Assembly (NCBI GenBank): GCA_003550325.1
Contig: QKWP01001970.1
Coordinates: 32,607-96,606, forward strand
DNA: 64,000 nt
Reading direction: 5' to 3'
Source of the DNA: Gigaspora rosea
Taxonomy: Eukaryota > Glomeromycota > Glomeromycetes > Diversisporales > Gigasporaceae
Every line of letters begins with the position of its first letter. Positions within the stretch are counted from its first letter, which is position 1. This document shows, piece after piece, positions 35,006 to 47,161 of this stretch. A program made the translations under genes and the position numbers. A model generated the notes under the pieces. That model made no database searches, was not told the DNA's origin, and saw nothing but the letters and a program-made list of their open reading frames with translations.

Positions 35006-38000
35006 ATGGTTGAAACTCCTAATGAACGTCGTAAGAGGCTTCAACGTGAACGTCAACAACATTACCGTAAACAGAAAATCCCAACTACTGATTCTGGACA
35101 AGAACAACATTTGGAAATTAATAATAATAATGCGGGGGTTGAATTGTTATGCAATCTCGATGATATTGAACACTCTGGTCCTTCAAGAAAAAGAATACGT
35201 GTATCTAATAATGCTGATAATATATTAACCTCTTCGTCTTTAAGTTCTTTTGTTAGCACTATTGAAAATAGACCGATTCCTTCTCTTAATCCTGGTCCTC
35301 CTGTGCCAATATTAAAGGCACAAGTTTATCCGCTTAGATTAACTAGACACAATCTGGGAAATATGGATCAAAGATGTCGTTACTGTGGAGCTTTGTTATG
35401 GATAGATGAAAGAAAAGCAGGCACTTCTATGCGCTCCCCAATTTTTACTACTTGCTGTGCAGAAGGCAAAACTATTCTTCCTTCTTTCTAGAACCTGCCT
35501 TCGTTTTTACATTCTTTCCTTACGGGGTCAGACTTTTCTGCGCGTTCATTTAGACAAAATATCAGGTTGTATAATTCCGCACTAGCGTTTACATCAATGG
35601 GTGCAAAGATTGATCATAATATAACAGGAACTGCGGGCGTTTATAGTTTTCGTATTCATGGTGAAATGTATCATAGTATAGGCACTATTCTTCCTGATGA
35701 TGGAGCTGCTCCTCAATTTGCTCAGCTATATATTTATGATACTGAACATGAATTACAAAATAGAATGAACGTAATGCCTGGTCTTGACCCTTTTATTCTT
35801 GCAAATCTCCAACAAATGCTAGATGAATTAAATCCCTATTGTAAAATTTTTAAACAAGCTAAGAATATACTAAACTAAAATCGAGCTCTAAATTTAAAAC
35901 TTGTAATTACAGACAATCGAACAAGAGATTCAAGACATTATAATACACCTAATGCATCAGAAGTCACTGCTATTATGATTGGAGATGGACAAGAAGTTGA
36001 ACCATTACAACGTGATATAGTTCTACATTTACGTGATGGTGGTTTACAAAGAATTTCTGAATTACACCGTGCATATCAATCTTTACACTACGTTCTTATG
36101 TTTCCTAGAGGTGAAGACGGTTTGTATCCGTATATTCCTATCAATCATGATTCGCCCACACCTCCTGTATATCACCCGATAGTGATGAAGATATTGTAGC
36201 CAATAATGAAGAGGAGACTATAGCCAATAACATAGAGGAGGCTGTAGCCAACAACGTAGAGGAGGTAAGTCGTAGAAAATATGTAACTGCCATGAATTAT
36301 TTTGCGTATCGTCTTCATCTTGGTCGCCCGGATAAAGCAGTAGTTTTACATCTATTTGGACAGCTTTTTCAGCAATGGATAGTTGATATGTATGCAAGTG
36401 TGGAACAAATGCGTCTCAACTATCTAAGATTCAACCAAAAAAAGTTACGCTCTGAATTATATAGTGGTCTCCAAGACGCTCTTAATGTTGGAGATGACAT
36501 CTCTAGATTAGCAAATGTAGGACAACGTATAATTTTGCCTTCATCTTTTACTGGAGGCCCTCGCCATATGCAACAGCTATATCAAGATGCTATGGCTATT
36601 GTACGATCGTTAGACAAACCTGATCTTTTTATAACAATGACATGTAATCCACAATGGCCTGAAATTACTAATGAGCTTCTTCCAAGTCAAACAGCACAGG
36701 ATCGTCCAGATTTAATTTCTCGAGTCTTTAATATGAAATTTAAAGCGTTACTTAAAGATATATTAAAGCAAGCCGTTTTTGGAAAAGTCCTAGCCTACCT
36801 TTACACTATCGAATTTCAAATCGTGGACTACCTCATGCACATATTCTTCTTATTCTTGCACAAGAACATAAACCTAGAACCATTGACGATATTGACTCTA
36901 TTGTATCAGCAGAAATTACTGACAAGAATACTAATCCTCTTACATTTGAAACTATTCGACAATCTATGCTTCATGGTCCTTGTGGTGCCTTTATGCCAAG
37001 CTCTCCATGTATGAAAGATGGAACATGTTCTAAAAAATATCCAAAACGCTTCCAAGAAAGTACTGCAATAAATAGTGATGGTTATCCTATATATAGACAT
37101 AGAAATGATGGACATACTATTGAAGTTCGTGGAGCATTATTGGACAACCGTTGGGTAGTACCATATAATCCATATCTTTCAACTAAATTTAATTGCCATA
37201 TAAACGTCGAGATTTGTTCATCAATTACTGCTATAAAATATCTTTTTAAATATGTTTATAAAGGCCATGACCGTGCTACTGTAGAAATAAGAAGGCATCA
37301 CTATGAACATACCCTTAGGAGAAATGATGATGAAATAAGTTTTTATCTTGATGCTCGATACGTTTCTGCATCAGAAGCTTCTTGGCATTTGTTCCATTTT
37401 CGCTTACATAATAGAAATCCATCTATTATACCACTACAAGTTCATCTTCCTGGATATCATAGATTACTTTTTACAGACGAAGATAGTTTAGAATATATTC
37501 TTGAAAATGCCGATAATGAAAAATCGACACTTACTGCCTGGTTCAAAGCTAATTTACAATATCCGGAAGCAAGGCGAGTTACATATGGAACCTTTCCAAC
37601 TAAATGGGTTTATCATAAACAAACTAATGAATGGACACCAAGAAAACGTGGAAAAGCACTAGGTCGAATGTATTTTGTTCACCCTTCTGCGGGTGAACGT
37701 TATTATTTAAGACTACTCCTTAATGTAGTTTGTGGAGCTACCTCTTTCATAAACCTCCGCACTGTGAATGGCATCTTATATCCTACTTTTAAAGATGCTT
37801 GTACTGCTTTAGGTTTACTAGAGGATGATGCTGAATGGGACCAATGTTTAGCCGAAGCATCTCAAATTCGATCTGGACCACATCTTCGTTATTTATTCGC
37901 GACTATTTTACTTTTTTGTAATCCAGCAACGCCTGAAAGACTTTGGGAGAAGTATTTTACTTTTTTAACTGAAGATATTCACTATCAAAATTCTACTAAT

Positions 38001-39719
38001 AATGAAAGTTCTCTTACTGATACTGATTTATCAAATGAAGCTTTATTACATTTACAGTCTATCTTGGCCAAACACGAAAAATCTCTTAAAGATTTTCCTA
38101 ATATGCCTTTACCAACTAATGCTTCTCCTACTAATTCGCTAATTACTGAAGAGCTAAATTATAATATCTATAATCTTACTACTATTGTAGAAACTGGACT
38201 TCCTCTGTTAAATGAAGATCAGCTAAAAATTTACAACAAAGTTGTAGCAGCTGTTGAAAATCAACTTCCTGCTCTTTATTTTATTGACGGTCCGGGAGGA
38301 ACAGGAAAAACTTTTCTATATAAGTAAGCTATATTTTTTATATTTTCGTACTATTTATAAAACTTCTCTTTTACTTACCGTTTTATATCTGTCTATATAT
38401 ATAGTATTCTACTTGCAAAGGTTCAGTTACATAAACGTATTGCTCTCGCTGTTGCTTCATCTGGAATCGCTTCCCTTCTTTTACCAGGCGGCCGTACTGC
38501 TCATTCTCGATTCAAAATCCCTATTAATTTGCACGAAGATTCAACCTGTTCAATTTCTCATGGCTCTGACCTTGCTTTGCTTTTACAAAACTCATCTCTT
38601 ATTGTATGGGATGAAGCACCGATGGCACATAAACACTCATTTGAAGCTTTAGATCGTACTTTAAGAGATCTTATGAAAGCAATCGATCCTACATTAGAAA
38701 ATAAACCATTTGGAGGCAAAGTCATAGTATTCGGAGGAGACTTCCGCCAAATTCTTCCTGTTATCATAAGAGGTGGAAGAGAAGATATAGTAGGATCCTG
38801 TTTACGCCGTTCATATTTGTGGAGACATATCGAAGTTTTAACTTTATCTATCAATATGCGTCTTCTTTCTGCTACTAATCATACTAATGCTATTGAACAA
38901 AATGATTTTTCTAAATGGCTTATTAAACTTGGCGAAGGCCGTCTTCCTACTGTAGAACCGCTGAATGATACTATTCAACTTCCTACTGATATCGTTTCAC
39001 AATCTCAAGAATTAAACGACCTTATACGTTCTATATATTCCGATTTTTCTTCTGATTCTGATTCTCATTATTTAGTTGATCGCGCCATACTTACACCTAA
39101 AAATGATCATGTTAATACTATTAATACTATAATCATGTCTCAATTTCCTGGAACATCTACCGAATATCTTAGTGCAGATACAATAGAAGAACAGACGGAA
39201 GCTGAACACCTATATCCTGTAGAGTTTCTTAATTCTTTATCAATTGGAGGCCTTCCTCCCCATAAACTGATTTTAAAACCAGGAGCCCCCGTTATATTGT
39301 TGCGCAACGTTAACCCTTCTGAAGGCCTTTGTAATGGAACTAGACTAATATGTCGAACTTTTCAAAAGCATGTTATTGAAACTGAAATTATGACTGGCAA
39401 TCATTCTGGAACTCGCGTTTTCCTTCCTCGCATTGTAATGTCTCCTTCAAATACAGAATTACCTTTTACATTTAAACGTCGCCAATTTCCAATACAACCT
39501 GCTTTCGCTCTAACCATCAATAAATTGCAAGGACAAACTTTATCTTCTGTTGGTTTATATCTCCCAACTCCCGTTTTCTCTCACGGTCAATTATACGTCG
39601 CCTGCTCCAGAGTTACTTCCCGCAAACATTTAAAAGTTCTTATTACTAACTCTACTAACAAAATTACTAATCCTATTTCTATTACTTCTAATATTGTTTA
39701 TCCTGAAATTTTTCAATAA
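35006..39719 (+). pseudogene. Helitron Rep-helicase (RepHel), broken
   Basis: The reading runs from MVETPNERRKRLQRERQQ through a zinc-finger-like CRYCGALLW...CC region to the Rep domain: LPHAHILL holds the HxH metal site, and KYLFKYVYKGHDR holds the YxxxK nickase tyrosine region. A PIF1-type helicase follows: Walker A GPGGTGKT at about 38290, Walker B VWDEAPM at about 38607, and the late motifs NKLQGQT and YVACSR near the end. A 38324-38404 intron with GTAAGC donor and TATAG acceptor links FLY to [20 protein letters not shown]. In the Rep half there are two in-frame stops (about 35490 and 35877) and two frame changes (about 36178 and 36822). The helicase half stays open. Expected role: nicking, strand transfer and unwinding for rolling-circle transposition. 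Confidence 0.9.
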
Positions 39720-40934
39720 ATTTTTTTCTCATAATATAGCTCCTATTTCTCTACGCTCTCCTTTATCAAATATCTATTTATTTTCGTAAGTACTATATTT
39801 ATTATATTTCTTTTCCCTCTTATTTTATTACTACACATTGTAATTTAACTCCTATATCTTCTATTTATATAATATCTATCAAGTACACATTAATAAATAT
39901 CTACTCGCGCCCATGTAAATATTTACCTGTTCTAATTTAATATTTATTTATTATATTCTTTGCATCATCCTACACTTCGAATTTTTTATTTCAAAAAAAC
40001 TGTACATTGTATCTATTTAATTAATACTTTAATAAATAAAAACAATCATATATGTATCCCTATTAATAATAAAATTGTAAATCCTTAATATACTTCATTA
40101 AGTTCTTATTTAATACCCTAAATTTTAACGTATAACTCATCGTCTAATTAATAATATTATTTATTATTTAACTAATTGTCAAAGATAACTATCTCATAAT
40201 CTCCTATAACCGAATATAAATAATTATATTTAAAGTTTAACATAACGAGATTAACGTAATCTAATACTTTCACTTTAAAAAATTCAAATATCGAAGATCA
40301 AATTTATATATTTCAGCCGCTTTTATAATGCAAAAAATTTTCGATATTTCAATATCTTCACTATCTAAAACTTTGTTACCTTCACTTTTTTTTAAATAAT
40401 ACTTTCGATTTTTTCGCTGCACCCAGTTAAACCGGCAACTTACTTTACCTATAATCATGTAATTTTTATCTTAGCTAATTACACTACCACTAAATAAATC
40501 TTTTGATTTCAATCATTTCATATAATTCCTTGCATAAAAGTTAAATCACTTCACTTCACATTTCGCCCATTTATTCTGCGCCTACTAATCCTTTACTTTA
40601 ATTTTAGCTTCTCTACAACTATTATAATACTTTTTTATATTTAACTAATTAATTTATATATGAATACTTTCACATCAAATCAGGGATTAGACCCGAATTT
40701 TTTATATGTATAATCGTTGACTTTTATATATATCGATATCTTCCAATTTTTAACTGCGTAAGAAACTGTATAAAATTGTAATATCCTATTGTTTACCGAA
40801 GTTTTTGCAACAGATAAAATACGCACTTATGAATATTGCCCAATAAAAATCTCAATTACGTTTAAACCCTCTCTATTCCTCACTTTGTTATGAAACATCC
40901 TATAAAATTTAAACATTTTATTTCCTAATTTCTA
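39720..40934. other. Helitron 3' non-coding tail
   Basis: AT-rich, without a gene. A minus-strand frame at 40270-40458 shows no features. Confidence 0.6.
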
Positions 40935-40966
40935 CTCCGGAAGCGAAGCGACGGGGTTATAGCTAG
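40935..40966 (+). terminator. Helitron 3' end: hairpin plus CTAG
   Basis: CTCCG and CGGGG form the stem around GAAGCGAAGCGA; TTATAG and the terminal CTAG follow, then target T. This is the element's transposition terminator, not a transcription terminator. Confidence 0.75.
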
Positions 40967-41901
40967 TATTATTAAAATTCAATTCTGACTGGTCAGTTTC
41001 GGTACTTATGTAACCAATCATATACGTAAACAAGTTCAGAAGTGATAAACATCTTGAAAACACCTGAAGTCACATTTTTTTCTCTTGGTATTATTCTATA
41101 TATTTCAGGTTCATTTCGGATTTTTATCTGTGCACTTTTTTTTATTAATTTTATTTTATTTCTAAATAAATGCCTTCATACTACAGTACATATTACATAT
41201 AATTTCATTTATCTTTTAATACCGTCGTTATTATTCTTACATATGGGATCTTTGCTAAAAGAAAAAGAACTTCTTTTGGGACTATAATAGTACTGAAAGC
41301 AAGAATTCCAATATGGTATGATTATCATGTGATTTACAATGTATCGAGTTATCTACATTATAATCCGAAAGTTGCTAAAAATATTTAAAAAATTGGTATA
41401 CTAAAATCAAGATATACCATAGATAACTAAGGGTTGAAAACATTTAATCGCATAAAATTTTGCTTCTGCCTTAGGTAGAATAATGTTAGTGTTAGGGTTT
41501 GAATGTGTTTTTGTTTGATTTTATGTTTCATGACTTAAATTTTGATTTGACCAGATAGTGAAAATTTTTAAGGGATGATGCTATGATGTTTGAATGACGC
41601 TGATCTTTTCGGAGTGGTATTAAAACCTGTTAGGTTAAACCGTTAAACGAACGGATAATTTTTTTTAGGCAATTACAAATAAACTATAGTTGAAGTTAAA
41701 ATAAGTATAAATAAGGTAGCTACAGTCGTCCCCCTACAATCACCTCCTATACAATCACAAACTCTATACAATCACATGATATTTTGATACCATTTGTTTT
41801 ATTATTAAAAAGCCCTCTATGTAATCACAAAATGCTTATAATCACTATCACATAAAATTTTTTATTTAAAAGTTATTTTATTAATAAATTCCTTCAATGC
41901 A
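40967..41901. other. Flank with short CAATCAC repeats
   Basis: At 41735-41850 the motif ACAATCAC (or GTAATCAC) recurs six or more times, like sub-terminal repeats of an element running into the gap. A frame at 41042-41287 is merely hydrophobic and has no clear start. Confidence 0.4.
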
Positions 41902-42249
41902 NNNNNNNNNNNNNNNNNNNNNNNNNNNNNNNNNNNNNNNNNNNNNNNNNNNNNNNNNNNNNNNNNNNNNNNNNNNNNNNNNNNNNNNNNNNNNNNNNNN
42001 NNNNNNNNNNNNNNNNNNNNNNNNNNNNNNNNNNNNNNNNNNNNNNNNNNNNNNNNNNNNNNNNNNNNNNNNNNNNNNNNNNNNNNNNNNNNNNNNNNNN
42101 NNNNNNNNNNNNNNNNNNNNNNNNNNNNNNNNNNNNNNNNNNNNNNNNNNNNNNNNNNNNNNNNNNNNNNNNNNNNNNNNNNNNNNNNNNNNNNNNNNNN
42201 NNNNNNNNNNNNNNNNNNNNNNNNNNNNNNNNNNNNNNNNNNNNNNNNN
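41902..42249. other. Assembly gap (348 N)
   Basis: Unknown bases; any open frame across it is meaningless. The right flank (42250-42412) is the end of a GCAAAAAGATGTGACC-type MITE, so repeats probably caused the gap. Confidence 0.99.
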
Positions 42250-42391
42250 GAGATTTTAATTATTATTGATCATAATTTTCAATCAATGAGTCTATATTTT
42301 ATCTAAAATCTTTAAAATTCTTAAAGAATCGAAAAATCCACAAGAATTGGCGGATTTCTCGTGATTTTACATGACATCATGATCTGCAAAG

Positions 42392-42412
42392 GTCACACAT
42401 TTTTGCAAAGTG
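42392..42412. repeat. End of a GCAAAAAGATGTGACC-type MITE
   Basis: GGTCACACATTTTTGCAAAG matches the right end of 31011-31165. The other end should lie in the gap. Confidence 0.5.
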
Positions 42413-42424
42413 CAATAATGATAT

Positions 42425-42797
42425 GATCGTTAAGAATGATCGTTAAGAATCTTAACGACTTTGCACATCAGCACACGAAAATTATGATCATTAAGAATCT
42501 TAACGATTGTGCACTTCAGTGTACAAAATTGTGATAGTTAAGGAATCTTAATGATTGTGATGACCGTGACGTCTGTGCACTGAAATTATGATTGTTAAGA
42601 ATCTTAACGATTGTGCACGTCAGTGCACGAAAATTATAATCGTTAAAAATCTTAACAAATGTGCACGTCAGTGCACGGAAATTATGATCGTTAAGAACCT
42701 TAACGATTGTGCACGTTAATGCATGGAAATCATGTGATCATAAAGATTAATACACGTCAATATATGGATATAATACTATGCACGATAGTGCACGGAT
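42425..42797. repeat. Minisatellite of palindromic units, about 50 bp, 6-7 units
   Basis: Each unit holds GATCGTTAAGAATCTTAACG, a near-perfect palindrome, then GTGCACGTCAGTGCAC, a second palindrome, then GAAAATTAT. Units drift at the right end into TGCACGATAGTGCACGG. The GTGCACGTC...GGAAATTAT text also occurs at 34448-34540. Confidence 0.85.
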
Positions 42798-43732
42798 TTC
42801 AATTTTTCGTGTGATAACGTGTATTAAATTTTTTGGATGATCAGTTTCCGTGCAGTTTCCGTGCAGTGATTTTGAAACCCGTGCCTACCCGCATACAATT
42901 TCGTATTTATGCATGCATTTCCATGTATCGAGTTTTCATAGGGCTAACAGCCAGAACAAACCGTTTTCAATACGAATTTAAGTTACTTCTTCATGGGCAA
43001 GAATAGTTTTACCTCTTGGTTGTTATAATCCTATCGGTTGAGGTAAATCAGTTGGTTTAATAGATTATAAATATAATTTTATGTCTTCATTGAAGAATGG
43101 TACTATTTTTAAGTCGTGTAAACCGAAAATAGTAATAAACTGTATTTTCAGTAAAAGAAGATTAAATATTTTAGACCAATAAGAAAAAAAATCCCTAAGT
43201 TTGTCTTCATACTGTATAAGTGCGAAATAATGCTCAGAGACATTATTTCGAAATTCGTCCCCCTAAAAACACATAGTGCCTTGACTTCGTCAGGAAATTT
43301 TGAACCTGGTTGTAATTGATTAAAGTCTGATGATTTTTATCACTGTTATCTCCACCGATTATAACGCTTTGCAAAAAGATGTGACCCAGTGATCATATGG
43401 GCGAAAGTCTCCAATTCAGTGACTGTTAGCATGAGTGATAACGTTAAATAAATTTGAGTCAATCATTTATGCGAAATTGTATGGTTATTGAGAAAAAAGT
43501 GATTATCTGATCAGAAATAAATTGCCGTTTTACAATCATAGCAAAAAATAGATACTGGACCCGTCGTTAAGCAATGGGTTTAACATAAACAATTTTCTAT
43601 CTATTTCATATTAAACTAAACATTGTTACACATTGTTAATGATTGAATTTTATTATGCAGTCTACAAATATATTGCGTTTACATTATATTAACTATATTA
43701 ATTCATGTAAAAAGAAACCAAAATAAATAAGT
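42798..43732. other. Repeat-derived spacer
   Basis: Positions 42850-42950 (TTTCCGTGCAGTTTCCGTGC, then an end near TTTTCATAGGG) look like an end of the CACG-rich element family. Positions 43359-43390 are a stray MITE end (TTTGCAAAAAGATGTGAC). No gene. Confidence 0.4.
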
Positions 43733-45150
43733 AAAGCTTTCGAATGTTTAGTTTTCAACAAATCTTTTTATTTTTTTTCATTATTAATTTCTTAATATGG
43801 AATGATACAACTTTTTCGCTCATGAAATCTTTGATCAAATATTAAAAATGCTTATTCGTTAAAGGAAAAAAATTCTTTAATGGATATGAAATCTTTGATC
43901 AAATATTAAAAATGCTTATTCGTTAAAGGAAAAAAATTCTTTAATGGATCGAAATAAATTAATTAACATTTAACTGCACTTAAAATCCAAGCGATTCACA
44001 TAACCAATGCACCACCAATCAATTAATTGGGTTCAAAATAATTGCAATTAATTGCGCCTACAATCAATTATTCGGTATTTTTAATATTATATAATGCAAG
44101 TCTTGATTGCAGGTTTTGATCGCGGTCTTGATCATTAACAAGTTTAAAAAAAATTTGATACAACCGAAAAAAAAGAAAACTCAAAAAAAATAAAGAAATA
44201 AGTAAAGCTTTCGAACGTTTAATTTTAAACAAATCTTTTCATTTTTTTCATTATTAATTTCTTATTATGGAATGATACAACTTTTAGCTCATAAAATCTT
44301 TGACCAAATACTGTATTAAAAACGCTTATTCGTTAAAGGAGAAAAAATTCTTTAATGGATCGAAATAAATATAATTAACATTTAACTGCACTTAAATCCA
44401 AGCAGCAATTCATGTAACCAATGTGCCACCAATCAGTTAATTGAGTTCAAAATAATTGCAATTAATTGCCTCTACAATCAATTATTCGGTAGGCCTGGGT
44501 TGCGGCATATGGGAAAGGAACAATTATCGCTTGATCGCTACAGGTATTTAATATTATATAATGCAAGTCTTGATCGCAGGTTTTGATCACTACATAATGC
44601 AGTCTTGATCACTAAAAAGTCTAAAAAAAATTAATACAATCGAAAAAAAATAAAGCAAAAAAAAATAAAGAATAAGTAATGCTTTCGAATATTTAATTTT
44701 AAACAAATCTTTTTTATTTTTTTCATTATTAATTTCTTAATATGTAATGATACAACTTTTTCGCTCGTGAAATCTTTGTTCAAATATTAAAAACGCTTAT
44801 TCGTTAAAGGAAAAAAAAGTTCTTTAACAGATTGAAATAAATATAATTAACGTTTAACTGCACTTAAAATCCAAGCGATTTACATAACCAATGCGCCACC
44901 AATCAATTAATTGAGTTCAAAATAATTGCAATTAATTGCCTCTACAATCAATTATCAGTTATTCGGTAGGCCTGGTTTCGGCATATGGGAAAGGAACAGT
45001 TATCGCTTGATCGCTACAGGTCTTAAATATTATATAATTCAAGTCTTGATCGCAGGTTTTGGTTGCCACATAATGAAGTCTTGATCATTAAAAAGCCTAA
45101 AAAAAATTAATACAACCAAAAAAAAAAATAGTCCCAAAAAAAAAAGAAAA
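43733..45150. repeat. Three tandem units of about 470 bp
   Basis: Units begin near 43733, 44207 and 44678 with AAGCTTTCGAAYGTTTA or its variant and share CAAATCTTTTTATTTTTT, GCTTATTCGTTAAAGG, CTGCACTTAAAATCCAAGC, CCAATGCGCCACCAATCA and a GATCGCAGGTTTTG tail. Unit 1 has an extra 62-bp internal duplication (43827-43888 and 43889-43950). Units 2 and 3 contain GGCATATGGGAAAGGAAC, absent from unit 1. On the minus strand TGGCGCATTGG resembles a tRNA A box, with TTTCGATCC about 50 nt downstream resembling a weak B box. Confidence 0.85.
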
Positions 45151-46297
45151 TATTTATCCTTATGAAGTTCCTTCAAGTCGCCTAATGAATTTTGTCAAGT
45201 TAAATTAAAACCTATTGCAATTCTGTTGTTCTGGTAAAAACTAGCTTTATAAAGAAAGAAAAAAAGTTAGTATACTAAATAAAAAAAAAAAAACAATAAA
45301 AAAGATTAATAGCACGTGTTTTATATATTCGATACTAGCTTTCGTGAATATTCTGTGAACCGATGTTCTGTTTAGTTCAATAATAATCTACGTCATGTGC
45401 CAAGCTACTGATTGGCCGGCTATCTCATGATCAATCCGTGCTTTTCCGAAATTTGAGAATGTCCTTATGCTATTACATGTAGTGACATTTTTATATATAG
45501 TAATTATTATTGCTGTAATTTTGCAAAATAAGGCCAGACCAAGTTGATTATGTGCTTTACATTACTCCTCACCCTCCGGGGTGGGGGAGGGTGGTTCACA
45601 TAGAAAATTTTTAAAAAATTTTTTTCAAAAAAAATTTTTTCCGAATTGTTCCGTGACTATATAAAAATTTTCCGAAATATCTACAGTATATACGATACTA
45701 ATGGTATTAATACTGTATAATCCGTGACGTTAAAAATTAGCCCGATCTGATTTAGAGTTGGTAGTGTTGGCTAATTTTATTTATAAGCGAAAACGGATGT
45801 ATGCGGAGTCTACCAGAACCTATTATACATCTGTGCATTAAATGCTATTTACTAATTGAGAAAGTTTAAGGTTATAGTCTTAAATAGACTTTATTTATTT
45901 ATTTATCTATTATTGTCATTTTAATTTATTTATTTTTTTTTTTTGACAACTTATTCGCGAGGAAAGTTGTTTAAATGATAAATTTAATCCCTAATAATAT
46001 AAATAAATATAATTTTTTCAACGAATTAACAATTGAAATAATGAAAGCTGAGCATTATATTTCGATATAAGGGTAATATCTAAAACTACAACCATAATGA
46101 AATAATTTTTACAAAAATAAATTTTCACGTTACGATGGATATTAGCAGACAAATGAAATGAATTGATGCTAATTAGCTTATGACACTCCCCGGTAGTGTT
46201 AAACGGTATATTAATTTATTATATAAAATATTATGCATGTAAAAAATGTTGATATTAATATTATTTTTAAATTATTTAGATAATTTAACTTATGTTG
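45151..46297. other. Spacer with an orphan MITE end
   Basis: Positions 45533-45600 (AAGGCCAGACCAAGTTGATT, then a purine-rich GGGGTGGGGGAGGGTGG) match one end of the 4891-5094 family. The rest is AT-rich and includes the 3' flank of the next gene. Confidence 0.45.
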
Positions 46298-47161
46298 TTA
46301 ATATGATACTACTTCATGACCACTATTTTCTAGAAAGTTGATTTTATTTGTACTTCCATATGCATCTTTCTTATGCTCTCTTTTCTTGCAATATCTATAA
46401 AAAAAGTAAAGTATAATGGCTATGATAGTGATTCCTAATGCCATTTCCAGGGCAATAATAAGAACTTGATCATTTGATTGGCTTGGTTGGCTCGATTGAT
46501 TCGATTGGTTTGTTGAATTTGGTTGTTTTGTTGTTGTATTATTTGTCAATAAATTTATGTCAGCAGTAATAAGAGTCGTAACGTAATTAATATTATTATT
46601 AATATTTCCAGTTAAACCTTGACCTACAATAAAATCGATTGTCTCATTTGTTTTGATATTCATCCCACCTTTAGGCGAATTGTATGATTTTGAAGCCCCG
46701 ACACCGAATAATTCTCCTTCCCAAAGTATTTCAAGGTTATTATTTATTATGTAAATTCCTGTGCGAGAAGTATTTGCATGATCATCGGCATGAGTGGCTG
46801 TCAAACTCAGAGTATAAATTCCATCATTTGGCGCAGTAAACCTCACCACAGATGGTGAACCAACAGTATTGTGTGGATGCATGCCGACACTATGAGCAGT
46901 ATATGTCATATTACTGTTATATACCAAAAGAGTAGTTGTTGGATTAGGGTTATAATATACACCTAGCCAATTAGTATTCCATGTAGCGTCATCTGGGAAC
47001 CATGCAACTATTCCAGTGCCTTTGGGGTCTTGGTCTAAATGCGTAAATAAAAAAAATGTTCCAGTAACGGCTTGCCTGTAGCCATAAGACCATACTGAAG
47101 AAGGATTATGAGTTGTTGAAAAATCGTTACTTAGAGACCATGTTGAAGATTGGCTTGTCAT
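46298..47161 (-). CDS. Putative single-pass membrane protein with extracellular beta-rich domain
   Basis: From the ATG at 47161 the product is 287 residues. Residues 1-205 are rich in aromatic and small residues (WSLSNDFSTTHNPSSVWSYG, GTGIVAWFPDDATWNTNWLG, VVRFTAPNDGIYTLSLTATH), typical of a beta-sandwich surface domain. A Ser/Thr/Asn/Gln-rich linker follows at about 206-231, then a transmembrane helix at about 232-255 (QVLIIALEMALGITIIAIIL) and a basic tail starting RYCKKREHKK, giving an outside-N topology. There is no obvious signal peptide at this start. The frame upstream stays open without an ATG until about 47250, so a missing first exon with a signal peptide is possible. Function unknown; similar domains with a W...WSYGY start occur in secreted proteins of several lineages as I recall, which is weak evidence. 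Confidence 0.7.
   Translation of the reverse strand: MTSQSSTWSLSNDFSTTHNPSSVWSYGYRQAVTGTFFLFTHLDQDPKGTGIVAWFPDDATWNTNWLGVYYNPNPTTTLLVYNSNMTYTAHSVGMHPHNTVGSPSVVRFTAPNDGIYTLSLTATHADDHANTSRTGIYIINNNLEILWEGELFGVGASKSYNSPKGGMNIKTNETIDFIVGQGLTGNINNNINYVTTLITADINLLTNNTTTKQPNSTNQSNQSSQPSQSNDQVLIIALEMALGITIIAIILYFFYRYCKKREHKKDAYGSTNKINFLENSGHEVVSY

Larger units (their letters stand above)
35006..40966 (+). mobile_element. Helitron, near full length
   Basis: This is the coding region of a Helitron followed by 1.2 kb of non-coding tail and a classical 3' end. CTAG ends at 40966 with T following, 12 nt after a short GC stem (CTCCG/CGGGG) at 40935-40955. The 5' TC terminus lies upstream of 35006 (somewhere in 34560-35005) but could not be picked. 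Helitrons move by rolling-circle copying and leave no target duplication. The Rep-helicase gene has about four breaks, so this copy is probably immobile by itself. Confidence 0.85.

Noticed and set aside
35010-35228. Second frame inside the Helitron N-terminal region.
   Set aside because: It is a shadow of the Rep frame.
41042-41287. Hydrophobic open frame resembling a small membrane protein.
   Set aside because: AT-rich text reads as Phe/Ile/Leu by default, the start is not convincing, and it lies just outside the Helitron end with no gene signals.
41897-42259. A 120-residue open frame over the gap.
   Set aside because: It is made of unknown bases.
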